Assembly: GCF_900105175.1 (NCBI RefSeq)
Contig: NZ_LT629771.1
Location: forward strand, 1,116,001-1,180,000
Source of the DNA: Jiangella sp. DSM 45060
GTDB taxonomy: Bacteria > Actinomycetota > Actinomycetes > Jiangellales > Jiangellaceae
Length of the DNA stretch: 64,000 nucleotides
Reading direction: 5' to 3'
Part shown: positions 43,878 to 52,488 of the stretch, piece by piece
How positions within the stretch are numbered: position 1 is the first letter of the stretch
Layout: each line of letters begins with the position of its first letter
Position numbers and translations under genes: made by a program
The notes under the pieces: model-generated
What the model was told of the DNA's origin: nothing
The model's database searches: none
Seen by the model: only the letters and a program-made list of their open reading frames with translations

Positions 43878-44339
43878 ATGGCGACGGCGGAGTTCGAGGC
43901 GCTCCTCATCGACGACGACGGCCCGGGCTGCGGCTTCGCGCTGCCGTTCGACCCGAAGGCGGCGTACGGCAAGGCGCGGGCGCCGGTCCTGGTGTCCGTC
44001 AACGGCACGCCGCCCTTCCGCACGACGGTCGCCGTGTACGGGGGCGCCGGCTGGATCGGCCTGCGCAAGGCCCAACGCGCCGACCTCGGCGTCGACGTGG
44101 GCGACACCGTGCACGTGGCGATCGAGCCGGACGACCAGCCGCGCGTCGTCGACGTGCCGCGGGAGCTGAGCGCGGCGCTCGCCGCCGACCCCGCGGCGCT
44201 GCGTGCCTACGAGTCGATGTCGTTCTCGCACCGCAAGCGCTACGCCGACTGGATCGCCGAGGGCCGCAAGCAGCAGACCCGCGACGAACGTGCGGCCAAG
44301 GCGGTCCGCATGATCACCGACGGCGACCGCACGCCTTGA
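43878..44339 (+). CDS. DUF1905 / YdeI-like protein
   Basis: 153 residues. An N-terminal DUF1905 beta-barrel (FEALLIDDDGPGCGFALPFDPKAAYGKARAPVLVSVNGTPFRTTV-like, GLRKAQRADLGVDVGDTVHVAIEPD) precedes a YdeI/OmpD-associated helical tail (YESMSFSHRKRYADWIAEGRKQQTRDERAAKAVRMI). Function of the family is unknown. The ATG is 7 nt after CACAAT (43866-43871), so the message is probably leaderless, starting at the edge of the minisatellite. Confidence 0.88.
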   Translation: MATAEFEALLIDDDGPGCGFALPFDPKAAYGKARAPVLVSVNGTPPFRTTVAVYGGAGWIGLRKAQRADLGVDVGDTVHVAIEPDDQPRVVDVPRELSAALAADPAALRAYESMSFSHRKRYADWIAEGRKQQTRDERAAKAVRMITDGDRTP

Positions 44340-44433
44340 GCCGGCGCGCCCAGGGCACGACACGGCGACCGGACGCCCGGGGCTCGGCCGGGTGACGGCG
44401 CACGGGCAGCCTCCGGCATCCGGCGGTGCGGCC

Positions 44434-44700
44434 GACGCGGTGGCGTGGTGGGGGTGCGTGGGTGGGTTGTGGCCTCCCGGGGGTGTGGTCGGGGTCCGGT
44501 GGGAGGTTGGCGTGTGGGCGTGCGGCCGCTGGGTGGTGTGACCGACGCGGTGGCGTGGTGGGGGTGCGTGGGTGGGTTGTGGCCTCCCGGGGGTGTGGTC
44601 GGGGTCCGGTGGGAGATTGGCGTGTGGGCGTGCGGCCGCTGGGTGGTGTGACCGACGCGGTGGCGTGGCGGCGACGCCCGTGGGTGGGCTGGGGCATCCG
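44434..44700 (+). repeat. 110-bp tandem repeat, two full copies plus a degenerate third
   Basis: GACGCGGTGGCGTGG begins at 44434, 44544 and 44654, a strict 110-bp period. Copies 1 and 2 are almost identical (one clear change: GGGAGGTTGG versus GGGAGATTGG). Copy 3 diverges after about 20 bp. Further related G-rich sequence runs to 44880. No gene is evident in 44340-44892. Confidence 0.92.
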
Positions 44701-44892
44701 ACTCGTGCGCGTGACCGGGCGCCGTGGCCGACGCGGCGGCGTGGTGGCGGTGTGTGGGTGGGCTGCGGCCTCCGGCGGGCGGTGGTGGCGCGCGTGGTGG
44801 GCTGCGGCATCCGACGCGTGCGCGAGGCCGGGCGCGTTGGGCGGCGCGCGGGCGGCCTCCGGCAGCGGCGTCGGGGCGGGGGTGGGGGTGCA

Positions 44893-45582
44893 TCAGGGCG
44901 CCTCCTTCCCGGAATCGGCGGCGGCGCCGGCGATGAGGTAGGCCTGCGGCCGCTTCTCGTCCTGCCGCGGTGCCCGGACCAGGCGCGCGTCGACGGTGAA
45001 GGAGGCGGCGGTGAGGAGGGCGGCGATGTGGTCGGGCGGGAGCCGATAGGCATCGACGTCGACGGGGTGGCCGTAGGCGTGGTCGACCCGGACGCGTTCG
45101 TCGCCCACCTGGAAGGCGAGCAGCAGGTGCCCGCCGGGGCGGAGGACGCGGCGGAACTCGGCGAAGACGCCGGGAAGCAGCTCGGGCGGCGTGTGGATGA
45201 TGGAGTACCACGCGACCAGGCCGGCGAGGCCGCCGTCGGGGAGGTCGAGGGCGATCATGGAGCCGACGGTGAACGCGATGCCGGGGTGGGCCGCCCGGGC
45301 GACGTCGATCATGGCGGGGGAGAGATCGATGCCGGCGATGTCGAGACCGCGGTCGCGCAGGTAGCCCGTGATGCGCCCCGGCCCACACCCCACCTCCACG
45401 ACCGGCCCGGCCGCCACGACCGGCTCAGCGCCGGCCCCGGCACCCACCAGCGACGCGAACGCGTCGAGCATCGCGCGGTCGAACGGCTCGGTGGCGAGAT
45501 GGCCGCGCAGCGTCTCGGCATACGACGCGGCGACGGTGTCGTAGGCGGCGCGCGTGGCGGTGACGAAGTCGGGTTCGATCAT
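44893..45582 (-). CDS. Class I SAM-dependent methyltransferase
   Basis: 229 residues. Motif I VVEVGCGPGRITGYLRDRG (about 55-73), motif II GIDLSPAMIDVARA, and motif III-like LRPGGHLLLAFQVGDE identify the fold. The N-terminal TRAAYDTVAASYAETLRGHL is typical of actinobacterial small-molecule methyltransferases. Acceptor unknown. The start at ATG 45582 avoids a 25-residue extension without family character. A TACCGT box lies 7 nt before the start. Confidence 0.9.
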   Translation of the reverse strand: MIEPDFVTATRAAYDTVAASYAETLRGHLATEPFDRAMLDAFASLVGAGAGAEPVVAAGPVVEVGCGPGRITGYLRDRGLDIAGIDLSPAMIDVARAAHPGIAFTVGSMIALDLPDGGLAGLVAWYSIIHTPPELLPGVFAEFRRVLRPGGHLLLAFQVGDERVRVDHAYGHPVDVDAYRLPPDHIAALLTAASFTVDARLVRAPRQDEKRPQAYLIAGAAADSGKEAP

Positions 45583-45650
45583 GGCCGGGACGGTACCGGC
45601 CGGGTCCGACAGCGTCGGACGGGGCGGCAGAAGGCAGGCGTCAACGAAGG

Positions 45651-45683
45651 TTGACAACCAAAGGCTGTCAGCTTATGTTGACA
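45651..45683 (+). promoter_or_regulatory. Leaderless promoter with TGTCA/TGACA dyad before the HTH-Clp-N operon
   Basis: A perfect TTGACA (45651-45656) and TATGTT (45674-45679) with a 17-bp spacer end 7 nt before the ATG. TGTCA (45666-45670) and TGACA (45679-45683) form an inverted repeat across the -10, and TTGACA itself recurs at 45678-45683. This looks like an operator for the HTH protein encoded next. Confidence 0.75.
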
Positions 45684-45685
45684 GC

Positions 45686-45910
45686 ATGACCGGATCGGAA
45701 GCACGAGAGGCGGTCGACGCCGCGGCGGGGGCCGTCGACCCGGACCCGAGGGTCGGGTTGCGGGCGGTCGCGGCGCTGCGCCGGCTGGTGGAGCGGCTCG
45801 AGGCGCTGCAGGTCCAGAGCGCCCGCCGCCAGGGCTGGTCCTGGGAGGAGATCGGCGCCGCCCTCGGCGTCAGCAGGCAGGCCGTGCACAAGAAGCACAC
45901 GAGGAGGTAG
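45686..45910 (+). CDS. Small HTH DNA-binding protein
   Basis: 74 residues. The N-terminal helix-rich part (VGLRAVAALRRLVERLEALQVQSARRQG) leads into an HTH near the C-terminus: WSWEEIGAALGVSRQAVHKKHTRR. This form regularly accompanies Clp N-terminal-domain genes in actinobacteria. It probably represses its own operon through the TGTCA/TGACA dyad. Followed after 2 nt by the Clp-N gene. Confidence 0.85.
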   Translation: MTGSEAREAVDAAAGAVDPDPRVGLRAVAALRRLVERLEALQVQSARRQGWSWEEIGAALGVSRQAVHKKHTRR

Positions 45911-45912
45911 CG

Positions 45913-46515
45913 ATGTTCGAGCGGTTCACCCTGGGGGCCCGGCACGCCGTGATCGGGGCGCAGGAGGAGGCCCGCGAGCTGCGGCACGGCTGGATCGGCA
46001 CCGAGCACGTCCTGCTGGCGCTGCTGGCCACGCCCGACGCGCCGGGGGTGGCGACGTTGACGCGGCTGGGGGTGACGGCGGAGCGCGGCCGCGCCGCGGT
46101 GGTGGCGGTCGGCGGCGGGGGAGCGCCGCTGGGCGACGAGGACACCGAGGCGCTGAAGACGTTCGGCATCGACCTCGACGAGGTGCGCCGGCGGGCCGAG
46201 GAGGCGTTCGGCGAGGGCGCCCTGGACGAGCCGCTGGAGTCCGGCCGCGGCAAGCGGTTCGGCGTCTTCCGCCGCGGCAAGCAGGCCGACGGCCGCCTGG
46301 GCCACATCCCGTTCGCGCCGCGGGCGAAGAAGGCGCTGGAGCTGTCGCTGCGCGAGGCCATCGCCCGCAAGGACGGCTCCATCGGGACGCAGCACATCCT
46401 GCTCGGCCTGCTGCGCAGCGACGACCAGCAGACGCTGGCGGTGTTCGAGCGGCTCGGCCTCCGGCCGCGCGCCGTCCGCGAGCAGGTCCTCGCCGACCTG
46501 CGCGCGGCCGCCTAG
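45913..46515 (+). CDS. Stand-alone Clp N-terminal (Clp R) domain protein
   Basis: 200 residues with two Clp N repeats: FERFTLGARHAVIGAQEEARELRHGWIGTEHVLLALLA at the start and FAPRAKKALELSLREAIARKDGSIGTQHILLGLLR near the end. There is no AAA+ ATPase module, so it resembles a ClpC adaptor or decoy rather than an unfoldase (compare ClpC N-domain homologues such as ArnA/ClpS-like partners). Its TAG stop uses the TA target duplication and the first base of an IS element, leaving the protein unaltered. Confidence 0.88.
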   Translation: MFERFTLGARHAVIGAQEEARELRHGWIGTEHVLLALLATPDAPGVATLTRLGVTAERGRAAVVAVGGGGAPLGDEDTEALKTFGIDLDEVRRRAEEAFGEGALDEPLESGRGKRFGVFRRGKQADGRLGHIPFAPRAKKALELSLREAIARKDGSIGTQHILLGLLRSDDQQTLAVFERLGLRPRAVREQVLADLRAAA

Positions 46516-47533
46516 GGAGTGTCTGACGGATCATGGGAGCCAGGTGAGTAGCGCGGCGAGGTGGAGTGCACCAAGGTAGTTGCGGGCGTGCTTGTCGTAG
46601 CGACTGGCCAGGCCGCGCCAGTGTTTGAGCTGGCAGAAGCCGCGTTCGACGACGTTGCGTCGCCGGTAGAGGGTCTTGTCGAACCCGACCGGGCGCCCGC
46701 CGGCTGAGCCGCGGCGGCGTCGGTTGGCCTGCTGATCGGCCGGTTCTGGAATGGTGTGGGCGATGTTGCGGCGACGGAGCAGTTCCCGGTTCGCGCGCGA
46801 GCTGTAGCCCTTGTCGGCCAGCACGTAGTCCGGCCGGGTGCGTGGCCGCCCGCCTGCGGGCCTGGCCACCCGTAATCCGGCCATGAGCTGCGGGAACTGG
46901 GTGGTGTCGTTGACGTTGCCCGCCGTCAGGTGCAGCACCAGCGGCCGGCCCCGCCCGTCGACGAGTGCATGGATCTTGGTGGTCAGCCCGCCCCGGGACC
47001 GGCCGATCGCATGATCGGCCGGCTCGGCCACCACCGCGGCGACGGGGTGATCGCCACGCGAACACCTGTCATTCGGTCCTGCCCCCCGCGTCCGGCGCCG
47101 GTGCGGGCCCGGACACGGTCGCGGCGTTGCCACCCACACGCCGAGCCGACGCCCCGTGCTGGTGCACCCGCACCAGCGAGGAGTCCACCGCGACCAGCCA
47201 ATCCAACTCGCCCCGAGCATCAGCATCGGCCTGCGCCGCGGCCAGCAACCGCGCCCACGTGCCATCCGAACTCCACCGATTGAGCCGCTCATACGCGGTC
47301 TGCCACGGCCCGAACCGCCCCTGCGGGATCTCCCGCCACGCTGCCCCGGTCCGGAACTTCCACGCGATCGCCTCGATCACCTGCCGGTGATCACGCCACC
47401 GCCCACCCCGCCGAGGCGTCCGGTCCGGCAGCCGCGGCTCCAACCACGACCACGCCTCATCCGACAACACCCGCCGCTCAACCACACCCAGCATCTTGGA
47501 CCGAACAAAGACCAAGATCCGTCAGACACTCCC
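46515..47533 (+). mobile_element. IS5-family (IS427-like) insertion sequence, complete
   Basis: About 1,019 bp with 18-bp perfect terminal inverted repeats GGGAGTGTCTGACGGATC (46515-46532 and, complemented, 47516-47533). It is flanked by TA (46513-46514 and 47534-47535) inside a CTAG target, the usual IS427-group duplication. It encodes a DDE transposase on the minus strand in two frames. Removal restores CCGCC-TA-GGCGG, a 12-bp palindrome containing the stop codons of both neighbouring genes. Confidence 0.9.
46531..47494 (-). CDS. IS5-family DDE transposase, two overlapping frames
   Basis: Frame 1 (from ATG 47494 to 47069) has RRVLSDEAWSWLEPRLPD, WRDHRQVIEAIAWKFRTGAAWREIP and the first Asp in WLVAVDSSLVRVHQHGA. 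Frame 2 (ending 46531) continues with GRSRGGLTTKIHALVDGRGRPL, the second Asp in VLADKGYSSRANRELL and the Glu in ERGFCQLKHWRGLASRYDKHA. The frames overlap; a C6 run on the plus strand (47082-47087, G6 in the mRNA) is a likely programmed slippage site. All three acidic residues are present, so the element may be active. Confidence 0.88.
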
Positions 47534-47964
47534 TAGGCGGGAACGAGCCGGAAGACGGGGTGCCGGCCGGCCTCGGCGGCGAACGCTGCCGGCGGGTCGG
47601 CCGGGCGGGCGTCGAAGTACGGACGGGTGACCGGCTCTGCCCGCGCGTACGCCTTCAGCACCGCGCCGGCCTCGTCGGGCCCGCACTCGACCAGCGAGTA
47701 CGCGCCGTGCCAGCGGCCGCGGCGCAGCGACACCTCGCCGGCCGCGCGGGCGTTGAGCACCCAGTCGACCGCACCGTACGGCGCGACGAGGTAGCGCCGT
47801 CCGTCGTGCTCCATGACGCGCACCGGCGTGCTGCGCGGCCGTCCCGACGTGCGCCCGCGCACGGTGAGCAGGGCGTACGGCGGCACCAGCCCGGCTTTCA
47901 GCGCCGGCCCGAACAGTGCGTTGCCGAGCCGGCGGGGCAGCGTCGTCCGATACGTCTTCGCCAT
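47533..47964 (-). CDS. Deazaflavin (F420)-dependent nitroreductase-family protein
   Basis: 143 residues. YALLTVRGRTSGRPRSTPVRVMEHDGRRYLVAPYGAVDWVLNARAAGEVSLRRGR is the signature of the Ddn-type F420H2-dependent oxidoreductases. Substrate unknown. Its TAG stop (minus strand 47535-47533) straddles the right end of the IS element and is unchanged by the insertion. 7 nt downstream of the hydrolase gene on the same strand. Confidence 0.9.
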   Translation of the reverse strand: MAKTYRTTLPRRLGNALFGPALKAGLVPPYALLTVRGRTSGRPRSTPVRVMEHDGRRYLVAPYGAVDWVLNARAAGEVSLRRGRWHGAYSLVECGPDEAGAVLKAYARAEPVTRPYFDARPADPPAAFAAEAGRHPVFRLVPA

Positions 47965-47971
47965 CGGTCCA

Positions 47972-48793
47972 TCATCGCGGCGGAACGGAGCCGAGCCAAC
48001 GCTGCAGCAGCGCGGTCAGCGCGACCGGCGCGTCGAGCTGGACGAGGTGCCCGGCGCCCTCGATCAGCTCCAGCCGGGCGCCGGGGACGAGGCCGGCCAG
48101 CCGGTGCGCGCGGTCGACGGGGATCCAGGTGTCGGCGGTGCCCCACGCGACCAGCGTCGGCACGGCGATCGTCGGGTACAGCGGCTCGATCTCGTCGGTG
48201 TGCGCCTGGTCGGCGGCCGCGATCTGCCGGTAGAACGCCCGCTGCCCCTCGGCGCCCAGCCACGGCGTCGTGAGCATCGACGACTGGGACTCCGTCAGAG
48301 CTCCGGCCGCCGCGCCCGCGACGTACGCGCGCAGCAGCGCCTCGTGCATCGCCGCCGGCAGCGCCTCGAAGACGGACGGATGCGAACCGACCAGCCGGTA
48401 GAACGGCGACCCCCACGGCGCCAGCGCGACGACGTCGATCAGGGCGAGCGACGCGACGGGCGCGCCGTGCAGCAGGTGCGCCCGCAGGCCGGCCGCGCCG
48501 CCGATGTCGTGCGTCACCAGGTGCGGCGGCGGGCCGCCCCAGAGCCGCAGCAGGTCGGCCAGCAGCTCGCCCTGGACCGCCAGCGAGACGTCGTGACCGT
48601 CGTCCTTCGACGAGCGCCCGTACCCGGGCATGTCCCACAGATGAACCGTGTACTGGCTGCTCAGCGCGTCGGCGTACGGCTCCCAGAGCGCCGACGACCA
48701 CGGCGTGCCGTGGCAGAGGACGAGCGGGGGACCCGAACCGCGCCGGCTCCAGTGGACCCGGCGGCCCCGCCAGGGGTACTCATGCGTCTCCAT
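47972..48793 (-). CDS. Alpha/beta hydrolase with Asp nucleophile (epoxide hydrolase/dehalogenase-like)
   Basis: 273 residues. LVLCHGTPWSSALWEPYADAL holds the oxyanion HG motif; the nucleophile elbow reads HLVTHDIGGAAGLRA, with Asp where lipases have Ser. TLVAWGTADTWIP carries the acid and EGAGHLVQLD the catalytic His. An Asp nucleophile points to epoxide hydrolase or haloalkane dehalogenase chemistry. Divergent from the TPP riboswitch and thiD. Substrate unknown. Confidence 0.88.
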   Translation of the reverse strand: METHEYPWRGRRVHWSRRGSGPPLVLCHGTPWSSALWEPYADALSSQYTVHLWDMPGYGRSSKDDGHDVSLAVQGELLADLLRLWGGPPPHLVTHDIGGAAGLRAHLLHGAPVASLALIDVVALAPWGSPFYRLVGSHPSVFEALPAAMHEALLRAYVAGAAAGALTESQSSMLTTPWLGAEGQRAFYRQIAAADQAHTDEIEPLYPTIAVPTLVAWGTADTWIPVDRAHRLAGLVPGARLELIEGAGHLVQLDAPVALTALLQRWLGSVPPR

Positions 48794-48828
48794 TCCGGAC
48801 GAGTCTAGGATCGTGGTCGTACCGTTCG

Positions 48829-48902
48829 GCCGGGGTGCCCCGCGTGGGCTGAGATCACACCCGCCGAACCTGATCCGGGTCATGCCGGCGCAGGGAGACC
48901 GA
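48829..48902 (+). promoter_or_regulatory. TPP riboswitch (THI element)
   Basis: Conserved parts are all present: GGGGTGCC (P1/P2 side), GGCTGAGATCACACCC, GAACCTGATCCGGGTCATGCCGGCG and CAGGGA. It lies 20-90 nt before thiD. The GGAGGAG ribosome site (48904-48910) is right after the 3' end, so thiamine pyrophosphate binding probably blocks translation initiation. Confidence 0.95.
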
Positions 48903-48922
48903 CGGAGGAGCTGACGCGACTC

Positions 48923-49735
48923 ATGACACCCACGATCCTCACCGTGGCTGGATCCGACCCGTCCGGCGGTGCGGGCATCCAGGCCGACCTCAAGACGTTC
49001 TCGGCGCTCGGGGCGTACGGCGGGGCCGTCCTCACGGCGCTGACGGCGCAGAACACCCGCGGCGTCACCGGCGTGCTCCCGGTGCCGGCGAGCTTCGTCA
49101 CCGAGCAACTGGACGCGCTCTTCGCCGACCTCGACGTCGCCGCGGTGAAGGTCGGCATGCTGGGCGGCGCCGACGTCGTCGAGGCGGTGGCCGACGCGGC
49201 CCGCCGCCACGGCATCCGGCACCTCGTCGTCGACCCGGTGATGGTCGCGACGTCGGGCGACCGGCTGGTCGACGACGCGACGGTCGAGGCCATCCGCGAC
49301 CGCCTGCTGCCGCTGGCCTGCGTCGTCACGCCGAACCTGCCCGAGGCCGCGGCGCTGCTCGGGCTACCCGCCGTCGCGCCCGAGGAGGCGGCCGACGCGG
49401 CCGCCGAGCTGCACGCGAAGGGGCCGGCGGCGCTGGTCAAGGGCGGGCACGCGGCCGGACCGGACGCCGTCGACGTGCTGGCCGACGACGACGGCCTGCT
49501 GGAGCTGCGCGAGCGCCGGGTCGAGACGGCCAACACGCACGGCACCGGCTGCACGCTGTCGTCGGCGATCGCCGCCGGCCTGGGGCACGGGCGGCCGCTG
49601 CGTGACGCCGTCCGCGACGCGAAGACCTACCTCACCGAGGCGCTGCGCGCCGCCGACCAACTGCACGTCGGCACCGGTCACGGACCGGTGCACCACTTCC
49701 ACGCCTGGTGGACTCCGGAAGGGACCCCCGCATGA
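48923..49735 (+). CDS. thiD: Hydroxymethylpyrimidine/phosphomethylpyrimidine kinase
   Basis: 270 residues. [57 protein letters not shown] and the catalytic [22 protein letters not shown] (anion hole and Asp-equivalent region) identify ThiD of the ribokinase fold. It phosphorylates HMP and HMP-P for thiamine synthesis and salvage. Regulated by the TPP riboswitch; overlaps tenA by 4 bp. Confidence 0.97.
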   Translation: MTPTILTVAGSDPSGGAGIQADLKTFSALGAYGGAVLTALTAQNTRGVTGVLPVPASFVTEQLDALFADLDVAAVKVGMLGGADVVEAVADAARRHGIRHLVVDPVMVATSGDRLVDDATVEAIRDRLLPLACVVTPNLPEAAALLGLPAVAPEEAADAAAELHAKGPAALVKGGHAAGPDAVDVLADDDGLLELRERRVETANTHGTGCTLSSAIAAGLGHGRPLRDAVRDAKTYLTEALRAADQLHVGTGHGPVHHFHAWWTPEGTPA

Positions 49736-50412
49736 GCTTCTCCGCCGACGCCTGGGCCGCCGCCGCGCCCTGGTACGACGCCATCCGCGCGCACCCGTTC
49801 GTCACCGGCCTGGCCGACGGGACGCTGGAGCGCAAGACGTTCCTGCGCTACATCGCCGACGACGCGCACTACCTGTCCCGCTACGCCCGGGCGCTGGCGA
49901 CCACCGCGGCGCGCTGGCCGGAGCCCGAGCAGGCCGCCGTCATCGCCCGGTTCGCCGCCGGCGCCGTCGACGCGGAGCGGCAGCTGCACGAGGCCCTGTT
50001 CGCGGAGGCCGGGGCGTCGCTCGACGACGCCGTCGGCGCGGTGGAGCCGACGCCGACCTGCCTCGCCTACGTCCACACCCTGCAGGCCGACGCCACCATG
50101 GCGCCCGCCGGGGTGGCGCTGGCCGGGCTGCTGCCGTGCTTCCGCGTCTACACCGAGGTCGGCCGCGAGCTGGTGACGGTGCTGTCGGCGGAAGGGGGCG
50201 ACGCGCACCCGTACGAGGCGTGGCTGCGCACCTACGGCGACCCCGCGTTCGAGGCCGACACCAGGCGGGCCGAGTCGTTCGCCGACGAGCAGGCCGAGCG
50301 GCATCCGGGCACCGTCGCGGCCATGCACGACGCGTACGCGCGGGCGACCCGGTTCGAGTGGATGTTCTGGGACGCCGCCTGGCGTGGGGAGACGTGGCCG
50401 GATCCCGCGTAA
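49732..50412 (+). CDS. tenA: TenA-family thiaminase II / aminopyrimidine aminohydrolase
   Basis: 226 residues. WYDAIRAHPFVTGLADGTLERKTFLRYIADDAHYLSRYARAL contains the substrate-binding Asp; PCFRVYTEVGREL carries the active-site Cys; RFEWMFWDAAW the catalytic Glu. TenA hydrolyses aminomethyl-pyrimidine to HMP for salvage, which ThiD then phosphorylates, consistent with the coupled pair under one riboswitch. Confidence 0.95.
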   Translation: MSFSADAWAAAAPWYDAIRAHPFVTGLADGTLERKTFLRYIADDAHYLSRYARALATTAARWPEPEQAAVIARFAAGAVDAERQLHEALFAEAGASLDDAVGAVEPTPTCLAYVHTLQADATMAPAGVALAGLLPCFRVYTEVGRELVTVLSAEGGDAHPYEAWLRTYGDPAFEADTRRAESFADEQAERHPGTVAAMHDAYARATRFEWMFWDAAWRGETWPDPA

Positions 50413-50547
50413 TCTGGACGAAACGAACCGGCCACCTTACGACAGCCGGGTGCGCTCTGGGTTTACGTGGCGTTACACTCGGTCGCACCCGGGCCCAGTG
50501 TCGCGCTCGTCACACCACGCCCGACACACCCGGAGGTCTAGTCCACC

Positions 50548-52137
50548 GTGACCAAGCCCGTCGTACTCATCGCCGAAGAGCTCTCGCCCGCCACCGTCGA
50601 CGCGCTCGGGCCTGACTTCGAGATCCGCAAGGTCGACGGCGCCGACCGCGCGGCCCTGCTGCCGGCCATCGTCGACGTCGACGCCATCCTGGTCCGCTCG
50701 GCCACCAAGGTCGACGCCGAGGCCATCGCCGCGGCGAAGAAGCTCAAGGTCATCGCCCGTGCGGGCGTCGGCCTCGACAACGTCGACGTGAAGGCCGCCA
50801 CGCAGGCCGGCGTCATGGTCGTCAACGCGCCCACCTCCAACATCACCAGCGCCGCCGAGCTGGCCATCGGCCTGCTGCTGGCCACCGCCCGCAACATCGC
50901 CCCGGCCGACAAGGCGCTCAAGGGCGGCGAGTGGAAGCGCAGCAAGTACTCCGGCGTCGAGCTGTACGAGAAGACGGTCGGCATCGTGGGCCTCGGCCGC
51001 ATCGGCGTCCTCGTCGCGCAGCGGCTGTCGTCGTTCGGCATGAACGTCATCGCGTACGACCCCTACGTGCCGGCCGCGCGGGCCGCGCAGATGGGCGTGC
51101 GCAGCGTGTCGCTCGACCAGCTGCTCGAGGAGAGCGACTTCATCACCGTCCACCTGCCGAAGACGCCCGAGACCGTCGGCCTCATCGGCGAGCAGGCGCT
51201 GCGCAAGGTGAAGCCCACGGTGCGGGTCATCAACGCCGCGCGCGGCGGCATCGTCGACGAGCACGCGCTCGCCCTGGCGCTCAAGGAGGGCAGGGTCGCC
51301 GGCGCCGGCATCGACGTGTTCGCGTCCGAGCCGACCACCGAGTCGCCGCTGTTCGACTTCGAGTCGGTCGTCGTCACGCCGCACCTCGGCGCGTCCACCG
51401 ACGAGGCGCAGGAGAAGGCGGGCGTGTCGGTGGCGAAGTCCGTCCGGCTGGCCCTCGCCGGCGAGCTGGTGCCCGACGCCGTCAACGTCAAGGGCGGCGC
51501 CATCGCCGAGGACGTCCGGCCCGGCATCCCGCTGGCCGAGAAGCTCGGCCGCATCTTCACCGCGCTGGCCGCCGGCGTCGCGACGCAGCTCGACGTCGAG
51601 GTCCGCGGCGAGATCACCGCGCACGACGTGAAGATCCTCGAGCTGGCCGCGCTGAAGGGGGTCTTCGCCGACGTCGTCGAGGACCCTGTCTCCTACGTCA
51701 ACGCGCCGCTCATCGCCGCCGACCGCGGGGTCGAGGTCCGGCTGGTCACCGACGAGGAGTCGGCCGACTACCGCAACCTCGTCACGCTGCGCGGCGTGCT
51801 CGCCGACGGCCGCACGGTGTCGGTGTCGGGCACGCTGTCCGGGCCGAAGCACGTCGAGAAGATCGTCGAGGTGCTGGGCTACGACATCGAGGTGGTGCCG
51901 GCCGAGCACATGGCGTTCCTGCGCTACACCGACCGCCCCGGCATCGTCGGCACCGTCGGCCGCGTGCTCGGCGAGGCCGACGTCAACATCGCCGGCATGC
52001 AGGTCAGCCGCACCGGAAAGGGCGGCCAGGCGCTCGTCGCCATGACCGTCGACCAGGCCGTTCCCGGCCAGGTGCTCGACGACATCGTCGCCGCCATCGG
52101 CGCCGAGTGGGGCCGCACCGTCGACCTCGACGGCTGA
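50548..52137 (+). CDS. serA: D-3-phosphoglycerate dehydrogenase (type I, ACT-containing)
   Basis: 529 residues. First step of serine synthesis. Substrate domain start VLIAEELSPATVDAL; NAD motif VGIVGLGRIGVLVAQRL (about 145-161); catalytic Arg/Glu/His in NAARGGIVDEHAL, GAGIDVFASEP and VVVTPHLGASTDEA. A C-terminal ASB domain (about 320-450) and an ACT domain (FLRYTDRPGIVGTVGRVLGEADVNIAGMQVSR, about 455-529) give serine feedback control. GTG start with GGAGG 9 nt upstream. A TACACT -10-like box lies at 50474-50479. Confidence 0.98.
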   Translation: MTKPVVLIAEELSPATVDALGPDFEIRKVDGADRAALLPAIVDVDAILVRSATKVDAEAIAAAKKLKVIARAGVGLDNVDVKAATQAGVMVVNAPTSNITSAAELAIGLLLATARNIAPADKALKGGEWKRSKYSGVELYEKTVGIVGLGRIGVLVAQRLSSFGMNVIAYDPYVPAARAAQMGVRSVSLDQLLEESDFITVHLPKTPETVGLIGEQALRKVKPTVRVINAARGGIVDEHALALALKEGRVAGAGIDVFASEPTTESPLFDFESVVVTPHLGASTDEAQEKAGVSVAKSVRLALAGELVPDAVNVKGGAIAEDVRPGIPLAEKLGRIFTALAAGVATQLDVEVRGEITAHDVKILELAALKGVFADVVEDPVSYVNAPLIAADRGVEVRLVTDEESADYRNLVTLRGVLADGRTVSVSGTLSGPKHVEKIVEVLGYDIEVVPAEHMAFLRYTDRPGIVGTVGRVLGEADVNIAGMQVSRTGKGGQALVAMTVDQAVPGQVLDDIVAAIGAEWGRTVDLDG

Positions 52138-52294
52138 CACCCGCCAGACCTACCGGACTCCCGTCGCGCCCGCGGTGGCGCGGCGGGAGTTCGCGCGTGT
52201 GGGTCTCGAATCCTGAGATAGGCCGCCATTCCGCGAGACGAACTGCGAGGCGCTCCATATGCTAGGACGACCGAGTACATCAGTGGAGAGCGCC

Positions 52295-52411
52295 ATGACC
52301 GAAGAACAGCAGCAGGCTCTGGAGGCCCGGCACGCGTTGCAGGAGGCCATCGACCGTCGCGACAACGGCGGCGAGTACGGCCGGAGTGAGCTCTCCATCA
52401 CCAGCCGCTGA
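52295..52411 (+). CDS. Small 38-residue protein, unknown
   Basis: [19 protein letters not shown] begins a highly charged helical peptide that ends with [18 protein letters not shown] lies 5 nt upstream and a TATGCT -10-like hexamer at 52258-52263. No relative is recognised. Position between serA and leuB and a good ribosome site argue for a real gene. Confidence 0.55.
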   Translation: MTEEQQQALEARHALQEAIDRRDNGGEYGRSELSITSR

Positions 52412-52488
52412 CCAGCACCGACGCGGCCCGCGTCCGAATCGCGGGACGCAGGTGCCATCATGTGGACGACGGTCGTACGGTGTGGCTC

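Noticed and set aside
43362-45053. Long Pro/Thr/His-rich minus-strand frame through the two repeat arrays
   Set aside because: It is produced by the G-rich repeats read in reverse; the 44- and 110-bp periods are not multiples of three, so frame and composition shift from unit to unit, and it overlaps real genes.
46515-47533. Treating the IS transposase as a pseudogene because of two frames
   Set aside because: IS5-family elements commonly use programmed frameshifting; a six-base homopolymer lies in the overlap, all DDE residues and both perfect terminal repeats are present.
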